From contig JAETXT010000003.1 of the NCBI GenBank assembly GCA_019188255.1, positions 5,084,001 to 5,148,000 of the forward strand: a stretch of 64,000 bases of DNA, written 5' to 3'. Position numbers and translations under genes: made by a program. Below the pieces are notes generated by a model, which was given only the letters and a program-made list of their open reading frames with translations, had not been told where the DNA came from and made no database searches. Shown here piece by piece: positions 1 to 12,074 of the stretch (positions are counted from its first letter, which is position 1; the number at the start of each line of letters is the position of its first letter). This DNA comes from Verticillium longisporum (taxonomy: Eukaryota; Ascomycota; Sordariomycetes; Glomerellales; Plectosphaerellaceae).

Positions 1-771
1 GATTGAAAGCGTTGGCGAGGTTCGTGTTTGAACTCTGGCGTCGAGATCGGCGAGACTGGCACACTGGTTGCGCAACGGCTGTCGATCTGGGACGAACGGG
101 ATCAGAGGTTGGAACCAAACGTGTAGGTACCTAGCTTGAGCTTCCTGTTCAATGCTTGGTTCTCGACAAGCAGCGGGGAAGATTGCGCTTGATGGGCCCG
201 AGACGGCTTTGCGTAGTGATATTCGACACAGGCGCAAGGCAGATCGTGATGCGATCTTGTCAATGCTTTTGCCACAGAATCCTATCTTGGCTGCTGTGCT
301 GTAGACTGCTTTTGAGCCTGAACAATTGTTGTAGCCGGACAGAGAGGAAGATCTTGCAGAATGGAAAATTGTTTGACTTTGAGCAACAAAAAGCTCTCCC
401 ACGGCAGCTGAATTCTGATGGCTCTTTCCTGAGGTACATGTCTGCCCAGAGCACACCGAACACGCCGGCCCACCGCTGATAAGACCACGGTGAGCTGCTA
501 TCAGCAACGCATGGATCACGTCAAAGTCTCTCTCTGTCTGTCCCCTGATCCCCCGACCCTGGCTGCCTACAGCTACTGCACCTGCCAGAGACGGCGATCA
601 CGCGTTTGCTCCATTCGAATCCATCAACGCCGACATTGATCCCATCACCGACGAACCTAGCTCGATCCCCGGCCCGGTGCAGTGACGGAGCTGTCTCATC
701 ATGCCAACAAACCACGAGACTGACTGAAAAAGAGGCGACCATCACGCCTGACTGAAGGCCAACTGCGTCCA
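1..771. other. Upstream region of the Shg1-like gene, no gene seen
   Basis: No reading frame here resembles a known family. The stretch just before position 772 is C/A-rich and could be the leader of the downstream gene. Nothing else can be supported. Confidence 0.5.
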
Positions 772-3157
772 ATGGCCACCACGGCTGCGGCTGCGGCCAC
801 CACCACCACCGCCAGCCTGGCCCTCCCAATGGCGACCGACAGACCAGCTCCAGCAGCCTCAGCCGCTCCTCCTCCTCCTGCTGCTGCTACCACCGACACC
901 CACCTGCAGCAGCAGCAACAGCAACCTCCAGCACCCGCCCGCAACTTCAAAGCCGCCGACCTGCCCCTGCCGTCGGCGACGCGCGCAGCCATAGAATCGC
1001 TCGCCCACAGCTTCAAGAAGAAGGGCGGCTACGACGCCATGCGCAAGGAGGTCTGGGACAAGTTCGAAGCGAGCGACTACCAGGCCCAGGTCACCAAGGA
1101 CATCCTGCGCGTCGCCGAGCTCGAAGTCGAGCGCAACCCCGGCCAGCTGCTGACGCTCGACCGCGGCAAGGCCGCCGCCCTCATCGACGGCGCCCTCGAG
1201 CGCTCCGGCGTCTACCAAAAGGCCGAGGCCGTCATCGCGCGCCTCATCGACAAGGACGCCATCGAGGAGCGCATCCGCCAGCTGCGCCGCGCCGACATTG
1301 GCGACGACGAGGCCGCTGCCGAGCAGGCGCGCGGCGCCCGGACCGACGAGGACTATCACCAGGACACGCTCGACCGCCGCGCCGCCCGCGAGCAGGAGCG
1401 CGAGAATCTGCGCAAGCTCGAGGCCGCCATCGAGGAGGGCAAGAGGAAGATTGCGCGCGAGGAGAGGAAGAAGATCGAGCGCGAGCGGGAAAAGGAAGAA
1501 GCCAAGCGCAAGGAGGAGCGCGACGCGCGGCGTGCGGCCCGAGAAAAGCGGAAGCCGAACGCGAGAAGGAGAGAGACGAGCGGAGACGCAAGCGAGACGA
1601 GGAACGCGCCCGCGACCCGGCCCGCCACAAGTCGAGGAGTCGCAGTCGAAACAGAGACCGCCGCCGCGACAGGAGCCGGAGTCGCGACAGGAGCCAGGAG
1701 AGGCGAGATCGCGAGGACCGAGAGCGACGACGCCAAGAGAGAGAGGAACAGACGAAGCAGGCGAGAGAAAAATTGTCCAAGGAACAGCTGGAGCGCCTCG
1801 AACAGGACGCACTGGCTGACCTGCTTCGTGAGAGCAACCGCAACTCCTCTGTCAAGGTCGAAATGGAAATCGACGAAGCGCTGGCGCCGCCGCCTAGAAG
1901 GATGGCACCAGCCTCCGCCATTAAGCCTCTGCAGAAAGAAAGCTCTCGCGGTTCGCCCATGGTTTCCGACAGGAGAGCATCTTCGGCCGTGATCAAACCC
2001 GAAGGAGACGCAAGCCAGTCTGCTACGCCTAAGCCCGCAGACGCCAAGGAGGAGCGGCCGGCGAGCCGAAGCCAGTCAAAGACGGTGGCTCGTGATGACA
2101 TGGAGAAGGACAGAGACAGCGGCAGAGATCGGGAGAGAGACAGGGACGGCCAACGCGAAGATTCATCCAGACAACGCTCCCGCCACGACTACGACCGCCG
2201 ACGCCGGGACCGTTCTCGCTCCCGTGACAGAACAGACAGACGCGACCGTTCTCGTTCCCGTCGCCGCGAGAGAAGTCGGTCCCGTTCCCGCTTCGACCGC
2301 CACGACAGGCGAAGCCGCTCCCGCACGCGTCGTTCTCGCTCTCGCTCCCGCTCCCGCTCTCGTCCCCGTCGCGACCGCACCCGCTCTCGCTCCCGCGCAC
2401 GCTATGACCGTCGAGACCGCGACAGATCACGCTCCCGCTCGCGCCGCGACAGATCCCGCTCTCGCCCCCGCCGCGACCGTGACAGACGGAGTCGCTCACG
2501 CTCCCGTCCCCGCCGCGACAGGTACCGCTCGCGCAGCCCGCGGCGCGACCGTTCGCCGCCGCCGCCGCCGCCGCCGCCGCGCCACAACCCGCCGCCGTAC
2601 CGCAACACGGACCCGCCCGGCGACCGCGCATCGCACACCAAGATGGACGAGGTGCGCAAGCGCGAGAAGGAGGCCAAGGCCTACCTCGCCGCCCAGCGCG
2701 AGGCCCGCGAGAAGGGCATGCCCATCCCCGGCATCGACGACAAGCGCGCCTCGGGCGCCGGCGTCAGCGCCGCCGACGACATGCGCTCCCCGACGCCAAG
2801 CGCAAGCGCGACCTCGAAGAGATTGACCGCTACGTGCCCCCCGGCCGCGACAGGGAGAGGCCGCACGACATGCCGGTGAAGAGGGACGATCGCGGCAGGG
2901 ACCGAGACCGGGACCGGGATCGAGACCGGGACAGACGCCGGAGTCGCAGCCCCAGCCGCTCGAGAGATAGGGACCGCGTGCGCAGAGATAGGAGCCGCGA
3001 CCGGGATCGAGACCGAGACCGGGATCGTGACGATCGGGACCGTGACCGCGACCGCGATAGGGATCGTGACAGGGATCGAGACCGCGACAGGCGGAGCCGG
3101 AGGGACAGGAGCCCCACGCCGCGTCGGGACCGTGACCGGCGGGATCGGAGCCGATAG
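772..3157 (+). CDS. shg1: COMPASS component Shg1-like protein with long SR/RD-rich tail (two apparent 1-nt frame breaks)
   Basis: Residues about 65-175 form a Shg1/BOD1-type domain (FKKKGGYDAMRKEVWDKFEA, then DRGKAAALIDGALERSGVYQ). In yeast Shg1 belongs to the Set1/COMPASS histone H3K4 methyltransferase complex. The domain follows an Ala/Thr/Gln-rich N-terminus and leads into a charged coiled-coil-like stretch, then hundreds of residues of Arg-Ser and Arg-Asp dipeptides, as in SR-type RNA-binding or splicing proteins. The frame moves from the one starting at 772 to a second near 1544-1547 (run AAAA) and to a third near 2788-2791 (run CCCC). One added base at each run gives one continuous frame of 796 codons including the stop. 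No intron signals explain the shifts, so I read them as sequencing deletions; real frameshift mutations are the alternative. The ATG at 772 is the first in frame. The gene converges with the transporter. Confidence 0.82.
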
Positions 3158-3747
3158 TCAGTCAGTCGTCCGTCGGGTTTCTCTTTTATTTTATTTTTTG
3201 GTCTTCACGAGTCTGCAAGACTTTGGGTGTGCTACTCATGTACTTTTGTTTGGGCCTTACGCGAAGTTCACCTCGGTTTCTTGACACACCTCGGTTTATG
3301 GGCAAGACGAACATTAGGGCTAGCTGTAGAATTATCGTTATGATGACACCTGTCAAAGCTGCTCTTGCTCATCTGTCCTTTGAGCTACTTGACCTCATGC
3401 AACACGTTGTGCAATTCTTAAGCAAGATAACATGATGACAGCGACGTCAGTCCTCATTCGTCTTGAATTCATTGCCATGTGGCAAGTCTACATGATTACA
3501 ATTGCACATTATTCAGAAAACACCCCCGACCACCCAACTGTCCAAACAGCGCCAAAGCCCCGGAAAGAGAACCCCGTGCCGTACTCAGACTTTTACGTCT
3601 GCGTCGAAAAACTCCATGCTGTTGCCGTATTCATAAGCAAAAAAACCACGAGGCGCCTCCCCGCTCCAGCCCGAAGACGAGCAGGTCTGCTGCCATTCAT
3701 AATCCGAACCCCACTTGTAAATGTCTAAATTGTTTCCGAGCTGCCGT
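3158..3747. other. Intergenic region between convergent genes
   Basis: The 590 bp between the stop of the Shg1-like gene and the stop of the minus-strand transporter are probably shared 3' untranslated sequence. T-rich tracts occur near 3180-3200. I see no conserved reading frame. Confidence 0.5.
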
Positions 3748-5117
3748 CTACTGTCCGCCGGCTCCGTCTTGGGCCGCGGCGGCGCCAGCCACAAGGAAGT
3801 CGCGCGAGCCGCCGTACATGTAGCCCATGACAAGGGCGACGAAAACGAAGACGACAACGGTAATGACGAGCGTGCGGCGCACGAGCGGCGAGAGACGGCC
3901 GTCATCGCCCCCTTGCGTAGCGGCATTGCGAGCCCAGATCCATGTGTTGGCAGCGTGCGTCTTCAGTTGGTCAAGGCCGGTAGAGTAAATGACGAGGCCG
4001 AAGAGGGCAAGAAGGTAGCCGAAGCACTGCATGGCGGAAACAGAAGTGTTCCAGATGAGAACGGAAACGCCAATGAGGAGAATGTTCTTCAAAATTCCAG
4101 TGAGGGTCATGACGAGTGAAGACGTCTTGCCGATGAGGAAGACACTGGCGACGTTGAGGCCGAAAGCCACGCTGGCGTTGAGCATGAGAATCATGAAACC
4201 GGTCTTCTCGAAATCGGCATATTCAAATCGGTGGAACTCGGCAATGGCGGCGACGAAAAAATTGGTGACGGCGCAGACGGGAGCGTAGTAGTAAAGGCTG
4301 ACAAGAGGATCCATCTTCTGAGCAGACTCGTCACCCTTCAGCAGGACCTGGATCATGACCAGACGGACAGCCTCGAAGACAATGCCGGCAATCTGGAACA
4401 TGAAGCCGACGATCGAGAACTCGATCTCTCCCAGAGAGGCAAGAGCAACGCCGGCCACGATGAAGAGAATGTTATAGAGCGTGTTCAGGTCAGGATCGGC
4501 GACGCCAAAAGCCCAGGATGCGAAAAGAACGGCCACGGGGGCACCAGCCTTGAGCATCTGGATGAAGGCGACGGAGAGATACATGTAGACCAAGTTCGAG
4601 CAGACGAGAGATCCAGAGTACAACAAGCCGATGGGCACAACGGCACGGAGATACGTGCGGCCCGTCATCTTGACCTGGTGGCGGTTGTCGAGAAGAGTGG
4701 TCGTGCGAGCGAGGATCTGTGTTGCGACAGTGGCGAAAATGAGATGCCAGCAAGTAAGAATGACAGCTGCGAACAGTTAGCATGTGGGCAAGGACCTGGC
4801 GGAGAGAGCCCCGGCGATGAACGCTTATGGAAACTTACGATATTCTGCAACTTGGTTAGCGAAGATTCAACATCCAGAGCCAAGGGAACTTACTGAAGCC
4901 TGCCGTGTCAAGAAGCCATTTGTTGAACAGGATCGTCGAGTTTGAGAAGAATATCCAGGCGCTGGGACCGGTTAGCGGGCAACACATGTGAGGCGACAGC
5001 ACCGACGGTGACGACGTACCCGATGTAGAAGGCTGGGTGTAATGAGTAACTCGCGCTTGCAGGCTTCTCCGTCAAGGGGAGGACCTGGGCCGGGGAAGAC
5101 GGGCGGGAGGACGACAT
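3748..5117 (-). CDS. Triose-phosphate/nucleotide-sugar transporter family (TPT, former DUF250) membrane protein, 4 exons
   Basis: Exons on the minus strand are 5117-5020, 4961-4894, 4844-4839 and 4766-3748, joining to 397 codons with stop (396 aa). The 6-nt third exon is needed to rebuild the family motif in which GF, K, Y and P precede VILT. Marks of the family are HPAFYIGAWIFFSNSTILFN, QVKMTGRTYLRAVVPIG and YLSVAFIQMLKAGAPVAVL, followed by about ten hydrophobic segments. Members are drug/metabolite-superfamily antiporters of Golgi, ER or other organelles that exchange sugar-phosphates or nucleotide-sugars; the substrate cannot be read from sequence. The C-terminus (residues after about 350) has a last membrane span and an Ala/Gly tail. 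The start was chosen at the methionine opening MSSSRPSSPAQV; an in-frame upstream ATG exists at 5279. Introns are 58, 49 and 72 nt with GT-AG borders. Confidence 0.88.
4839..4844 (-). other. 6-nt micro-exon (AATATC) of the TPT transporter
   Basis: The minus strand reads acceptor TTGCAG, then AATATC, then donor GTAAGT. The preceding exon ends GGC TTC A and the following one begins CT GTC ATT. With the micro-exon the product reads G-F-K-Y-P-V-I-L, as the family expects. Skipping it keeps the frame but removes two conserved residues. Confidence 0.8.
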
Positions 5118-8100
5118 GGCGGCGACGGAGGGTGAAGTCTCGAGAGTAGCGGGCCAAGAAGTCCAAAGTGGAGGGCGGATCGGAGCAGCAGCCGGAGGTT
5201 GAACAGGCCAAGGCGCAGTATACGGCTTGCTTGTGAGAAGGTGATGCAGAGGCGTGCAGTCGGGTGAGGATGGAAGCAAATGACAGGAGCAATCCCGCTA
5301 TTGGCGCTCGAGACGTTGGCGTCAAAAGTGCACGGCGCTCGAGTGAGAAGGGAGGGAAGTGAGAGGTGAGGTGAGTGAAGGAGAAGGTTCGTGACAGCGG
5401 AACGAGGTTGCGCGAATGACAGGATGGGAGGGCCTCAGCGGCGTGGGAGAAGAAGAAAGTGGGCTGTGCTGCGAGGGATTGGCTGCTGCAAGAGAGCGGC
5501 TGGCTGGCTGGTTGGCTGGCTGGTCCAGGGTTGTAGGTTCTTTTTCAGTGCTCCAGGGAGATGCACTAACGCAGCGTTCGCGACCGGATGGGTACGTCGA
5601 TGACACGCGATTGGGACTGGTGCCACGCTATCGAGATGATGGTATTGAGGAGAAAGGAGAGTGCCGGGATTTTTTTTGCGCGCGCCGATCGCAGCAAAAT
5701 GGAGACACGGAGATGTGGCTGGGCTACTGAGAAGCACGGGTACGTGAGCAAGCTGAGATGAGGAGGCCCGTCTCGCTCGCTGGCAGGGTTGTTGGGGTTT
5801 GGGACGTGTTGCTGATAAGGTCAATGAGCTGCAGGTGCAGGATGTGGCGAAAACTGAATGTTCCGAAATGAGATGGTCGTATTCAAGGCAAGATTGCCGA
5901 GGAAAATTGTGGTTATGGAGTTGTTCTCGCGGAGCCCAGTGAAGCTCAAGGCACGTTGTGTGCAAGGAAGGGCGAAGGACGTCCAGGGCGCAGAATGCTG
6001 TGAACGCAAAGGCCGTGCTGGTAGTAGATGGGATTGTTGGCTTGTTCTTGTTGATGTGATGGGGTGGTGACGGTCCGAGTCCACTTGATGGGCTTGGCTT
6101 TCCTCCTTAGATAAGCAGTCAAGGATCAGGGAATATCGACGCGGCGTGGAACACGGGAGTGGAGATGGAGAACAAAAAGATGGGCAGCGATGAAGGTGGC
6201 TAATGATGAAATACGGCCGATCGACACAAATACAGGATCGAGGTCAGGAGGATGGACGGCGAAAAAGCCAGATAACTGCGAGCCGATGCGACGGGAGACG
6301 AAGAAGAAGATAGTGTGTGGGTGTGGGTGGGTGTGGAGAGAGAGAGTTCAGGGAAGTCTCAATCGGCTCACGGAAGGCGGAAAGGCGGCAGCAAAAGGGG
6401 GAGCAGGAGAACGAGACGGGAATCGTCAAATGGGTGCCTGAACTGCTGCTTTTGGGAAAAGGAGGCAGGCACAGAGCCAGGAGAGGGCGGGTGCAGGTGG
6501 GGGTTAGTGCATGGACAGGCCAGGGAGGGGGGCCAGGAGCATTGCGCTCGAAGGAAAACTATGGTTGTTGCCTACGATGGGCCATCCTTTCCTGCCCTCG
6601 TATTCCGCCGCCAGGAGCGACGACTGATAAGAAGACTGGCCGTTCAGGGCCTGGATCGTACATTCCCTTCCTTTCGTAGACTACCAGGCCCCTGCCCCCC
6701 TGTTCCTGCTGGGGCCGGGAATCGCAGGGCTTAAATCAAGCAATCTCTTGGCAGCAGCAATCAACAATGGTTTCTCATCATTGGCTGGAATGGAAAATTA
6801 TGCCTTAGGTAAGACACGAGAAGCTGGGGGCCTTTGCTGTGGCCCAAGCCAGAACGAGGTCCTCGTACCTGACCGACCAGCCCGCTGGCCCCTTCCCCCT
6901 TGCTTTTGCTGGTGCCTGCGTTGTATTCTCTATGCGCACAGTCAAGCTTCGTTAGCCTGGCGATCGGCTGGACCCGGCACTGCCAGAGCCTCTTCTTCGC
7001 TGGACCTCCGTGATGTGCGTGCTTTACTCATGGGCGACAACAGAAAAGCCTCCTTCACGCCCCTGATCTAGCCTCAACCCGACCTAGCTGTTTCTGAGGC
7101 CGGGAATCCCCATCCCGTATACGACCACGCGTCCCGGATGCTCGGCCGGACCCTGAGTCTCCATTCCCGCCCGCTGTCGCCTGGCGCCCTGCATTCGAAC
7201 ACCAATCACCAAGCTGCCCTCCCTTCTCAGCTTCGGTATTTGACGCCCGTCGACGTGCTCGTCGCAGGCCGGCCGACCTTTTTTGGTCCCGACTTATAGG
7301 TATTCGCAGCTCGCACCTCTTATACAGGCTGTAGCTGTCCTGATTAGGTCGCCAGATGACTTGTGTCACGATTTGAGGCTTGCTGCTGCGGTTGTTCGCT
7401 GCAGGGTAATGCCGGACATTGCCTAGCCACGTCCGACCCGGTTGCGTTCATCAATCCTAAGACATCAAAGCGAACAGTGCTATTTGATGAATCCAGATTC
7501 CCACTTCTAATGCGACTTGGGAGCCAGATTCTGAGTTCTTCACATCGGCGACCCTGCACACAATCATTCCTTGGGAGGGAGAAATGCGTCGGCGATGATG
7601 GACGCGACACCCACCATCCGCGCCGGCGCCACCATGCACGGCGTCTGCGCACTGCAGGTTTTCAGCAGCAGTCGATGGAGTAGTGATTTTTCTCTGAGAC
7701 TCCTCCAACTTCATCGCCTCTGTCTTTCCATGGTACCATTCCACAACTGCTACGAGCTGCTAGGCGGCGACAGCAGAATCGCGGCTCTTGATATCAACGG
7801 TCCCTCATGGCATTGCCTCGGTTCGCACCCGGCAACAAGAGCTTCCAACGATGCATCCTTGGTCCTTGTCGGTTGATTTACCGTCTCCCTTTTAGGTACG
7901 TATTGATGTCCGACGTGACACAGGTTGCCCAGCCAAGAAACATCTCGAGGTCTTGTTGGCCAGGACAATTTATCACAAGATTTCGGCTGTTGGTTGTGGC
8001 ACTGAATATCCCGAGCCTTAAGCTTATGGTGTGGTTGTACGCATAAAATCACCTGGCCGCCCTTGACATGTGCCGAAACTCACTCACCCTTGCAACAGGG

Positions 8101-9849
8101 GATGGCACTTTTGCAATAGTATAGCTACGAAGACCTGTCTTAAGCTCAATATCCCGGAGGAAACCGTCCTCAACATGGATCCGCCCTGAAATGCCAAACT
8201 CTCTTTGCAATAGAGTCCTCTGGCAAAAGAAGGAAAACCCAACTTGCTTCTATTTGGGTTCCAATATTCGACATTCCCAGGTCCACACAATATGGCGCTC
8301 CAGAGTCTATCTGGCATTGGCGTCGTGGCGGCTGTCGATCTCGTTCGCCGATGTACTGTACAGGATGGTGCCTAATATGACCATCTCCAGCGAGCCGTTC
8401 GGCTATGGCCGTTCTTGAATATCGACCTTGCATTTGACTCGGCCCCCCGTGTACATCAGGCCCCCCCAAACTCAAGGCTCAAGACTCTGCCAAGACGACA
8501 TGGAAGGACGAGCTCTGGGGCCAACCATGATGGAAATGCGGCGAAGCACAGCGAGGCACCACCAACGTCGGGCGACTTTGCTAGGGAGGAGCAGCATTCA
8601 GCAGAAAACGACCCCGGAGCAACTCCTTCTGAACAACCAACGACACATGACACGCTCACTCGCGACCCACAGAAAGAAGACGACTTATGTCGGCTAGCAA
8701 TGTTTGAAGCTCGCCTCATGGAGGCTCGTTCCTACAGTGAAACCCTAAAAAGAACGTTCCTTTGGCCCCTGGACGCCAGGAAAGTCTTCGGAGTTGTAGG
8801 AAGCTATTACTCGCACGCACCATTCTTGCTGCTCATTTGCATGGACGATATAGCCCATGAAGTTCAATGGAATGGATGCGCATCCCATCTCGGCCGTGTT
8901 TGATGTCCTTCTCGAGATCCCAACGTCTGAGCTGCAAACCTCGGGGATGGAAAGAGGCTGCCTGGAATACGCGACGGTGACCAAGCGGCAGCAGCGGGGC
9001 AACTAACAGAAGGGGTCCAGTTGGCGGGAGCTTCACAGGGTGTTTAAATTTGGCTGCAGCCCTGCGGGGCAGCACCGTCGGTACAATAGCTGCGCAGAAT
9101 TGAGGCCCCCTCGTCCCTCGTGGGACCGCCGCGAGTGTCGCCCAAGGGCCCTGGTAACGCCTAAGCGAAGACAGACGCGCCATACCGAAGTAGCCGGGCC
9201 AAGGGGGAACGTGCGAGGCAGAGGTCGAGATAGAGGCCAGCCTGCGGCAGAATTTACTGCAATGGGGGGCTTTTTACCCCGAATCTTGCCGGATGGTTCT
9301 TGGTATTTTTTTTTTTTTTTCCCACCCGGGCAGTTTTTGGGGGGTTTACGCAAGGATCATGAGCTTGGGTAGCATCGTTTCAGCAGACGCTGTCTCTCCT
9401 ACGCCCTTTTTCCGGCAGGGAGCCTGTCATGCATGGTAGGTCACATCGGGAAGGGACACAGTCGCCTGGTGGAATGAAGTCCAGAAAGCCTCTGATGAAT
9501 GCCACGATGTAGCGACCATGGTGCTCCTGGAGCCCCCCCTGGACGATTTAGAACCAATAGAGTGGTGCACGTGTAGTGCCTACACGATGCCGAAGTGTCA
9601 GCCCGCCTAACGCCATCGCTATGCCGAAAATCATAATAGTCCCCCAATTTCCCTTATTCCACCCCCTTGAAATAACTACGAGTTGCGAGCGCTACGTGTC
9701 GCACGCATGTTCAACACCTCCACTGCCGCCTTCTCTTTCCCCCTTTCCCGTATTCTGCTGCTGCGCTCTACGGCATGGCCTACGTAGCCGAGGCGGCAAC
9801 AGGAACGGATAACAACAGCCCCTGGGCATTGTCATGGCGGGGGTGCTTG
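5118..9849. other. 4.7-kb intergenic region, no gene supported
   Basis: The 5118-6200 part is probably promoter and leader of the minus-strand transporter; it has short upstream frames and a 4-bp GGCT tandem repeat near 5501-5523. From 6200 to 9849 there are many frames of 60-160 codons on both strands, but none has a recognisable motif or a consistent exon chain. The longest plus-strand one (8415-8903, 162 codons) is unlike any family I know. A run of 17 T at about 9307-9323 and poly-C or poly-G runs are present. Confidence 0.45.
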
Positions 9850-12074
9850 CTAGGGCTCACATTGGTCTGATCCCCCGACGGGCAGAGCCGCAGGTGCGTC
9901 TGGTGACGCGTCAGTGACGCTCACAGAGACGACGCCCCGCGGCAGGTCTGCGGCGGAGGGTTCCTCCTCGGGCCCCTCGGCAGCGCCCACTGTCTTGAAC
10001 GGTGCCGCCTGTTCCAGGGCCTTGGCCGCGGACACCGCACTGTCTGCGGGCGCGGTGCTCTCATCTTCTACTTGAGGACCGTCGGCCTCGACCTCGGCCT
10101 CGGCGTCTGCCTGCGACGTGAGAACGCTGCGCACATCGACGCAGTCGTAGAAGAGCATGAAGACGCCGCCCTGGGAGAGGACGTGATCCTCGTCTACCTT
10201 GCGGACCGTCTCGTCGCTGAGACGCCACCAGTCCATCTCGACCTCTTCCTCCTGCTGAGCCGCCTCCTGGTTCACGGCCTGCTCGACGGCTATGGGTTTG
10301 AGCTCAATGCCGCCGCCACCGGCCGTCTCCTGCAGCTCGTCGGCGTCCATATCCTTTGTCGGCGCGACTCCTGCGGGCGGGGAGGAGCGCGGGAACTTGC
10401 GGTAGCAAATGTAGTGCCCGTTCTCGTGCCTGCCAAAATGCGTGACGACGGCCTGCAGCTCGTACAGAGGACCCGTGATCTTGGACTGGCCCTTGTCACC
10501 GGCGACCATGGAGCTGCGCGGGTTGAGCAGCCACTCCTCCTCGTCCGGGCGCGCAGGCTTGACGTTGGGCAGCCCGCCGCCACTGCCACCACTGGTGCTG
10601 GCCTCTTCGTCCGGCGTGACGCGCGCGTAGGTCCCCGCGCTGCCGAGGCACCACGGTCCTAGGTCAAGCGTGGGTGGGAACCGGACGGCGGCGCCGTTCT
10701 TCCACATGTGACCCGTGTTCTCGTCAAAGGCGGAGCGATTCATGTGTATCGCTAGGCTCTGCGGCGGGCGCGCAATGACGGTCTGCTTCGTCTTGGTCGA
10801 GGTGACCTTGTGGGATGCCGAGACTTTGCACTTCTCCGTGATGGTCTTGTCTTCGAAATCGTCATTCTCAAACGCCTCCTCGACGGCAGCGAGGCGGGAT
10901 CGGGGCATCTCGCTGCCCGTTCCGGGGTTGCGCTCAATGAGGATGTTGAGGAGCTTGCGGACTTTGAGAAGGGTGCATTTGCCGCACTCGACACCTTCGA
11001 TGGATTCGATGTTGGCGTACGCGTCGAGGAGTTCGTAGAGGTCGTGCTCGGCCGAGTTGAGGCCGAGGCTGAGGGTCAGACAGTTGAAGGGGATCATGGC
11101 GAGGCCATCCGAGTGGCCGCACTGCACGCAGGCGACCCTCTGTGCGACGAGTCCCTCGAGGGGGTTCCTGGCGAGCTTGGCAGCCGAGTTTGCCCTCGAC
11201 AGGGTGGAAACGCTCTGGTAGCCGCTGTCGTCGCTGTGCTGGCTCAAGTTGGTGTCGTCCGGGGCGCTGGCTGCGGTGGATGCAGCTGCGGCCGTTGCGC
11301 TGGTGTCGAGGGACGGCAAGCTGTTTTTACGCTTCCCGGCCTTGGCAATCTCCTTGTCAATCTCGTCCAGCAGTTTGGAGAAGTATTCCTGCGCATCCTG
11401 CTGCTGCCAGGTGCTCATGTTTTTAGTGAACCGGGCGTCCACAGCGTTCTCCCGTTGTTCTCGACGCTGTTCAGGTCTGCAATCAAGCCACGCAGCGTGA
11501 CGGTGGCGTCATATCTCCTGCGGTCGAGGTCGGCATCGCGAAGCTGCTCGGAGAGGTACCGCGGCAGGGGCTTCAGCGAGGCGAGCCCCTGGAGGATGCT
11601 GTTCTGGTAGCACGAGTTGTCGAGGTTGCCGAGGCCCGGCGGGCTCTCCGAGTCGCCCTTGAAGGCCATCATGGCGCCCGACATGGAGGTGAGGCCACGC
11701 TGGCCAGCTTGCGAGACGGTGTTCATGATGCCGCCGCCAGCTCTGTCCATGTCGAGAATCTTCTGCATCATGTCACTCTTCACGGCATGGGTGCGCGCAG
11801 GGCCCTGCAGCATCGGGCGCGGGGCCAGCGGCGGGCGCAACCAGTTCTCGAGGACGTAGAGCAGTCGGTAGGGCAGGACGTGGACGACGGCGTCCCACAG
11901 GGCGCCACCTCGAAGGGAGGTGGTGAGGAGGACGGTGGTGACGAAGAGGGCGGCGAGGGAGATGAGGAAAGTCGGTTCGTAGATTCTATCTCTGATGGTA
12001 TCGAGCGTATAGGGCGATCGGAGGGCATCGGGGTTCTTGTAGGGGTAGCTCGGATGGGATCGTTGGGAATTCAT
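9850..12074 (-). CDS. Membrane-anchored ubiquitin carboxyl-terminal hydrolase, USP/UBP family (one apparent 1-nt frame break)
   Basis: This is a cysteine protease that removes ubiquitin. A transmembrane segment lies at residues about 36-54 (FLISLAALFVTTVLL), as in fungal Ubp1-type enzymes. The Cys box GLGNLDNSCYQNSILQG has its catalytic Cys near residue 155. MSTWQQQDAQEYFSKLLDEI follows. A Cys-x2-Cys pair occurs in VACVQCGH and again in VECGKC. The His box is HENGHYICYRKF, and a late block (WRLSDETVRKVDEDHV) supplies the final acidic residue. The frame breaks at the T-run 11420-11424 (AAAAA on the coding strand), just before MSTWQQQ; one extra A gives a single frame of 742 codons with stop. 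The start is placed at MNSQRSHPSYP. The C-terminal 80 residues are acidic, low-complexity and probably disordered. It shares a 765-bp divergent promoter region with alb1. Confidence 0.88.

Noticed and set aside
859..1812. Minus-strand 317-codon frame opposite the Shg1-like gene
   Set aside because: A GC-rich shadow frame without motifs; the plus strand carries the Shg1 domain.
8415..8903. Plus-strand 162-codon frame, possible small gene
   Set aside because: No family resemblance, low-complexity first half, and no promoter or splice context that sets it apart from neighbouring chance frames.
10810..11610. Plus-strand 266-codon frame inside the ubiquitin hydrolase gene
   Set aside because: It is antisense to the catalytic domain, with no motifs of its own.
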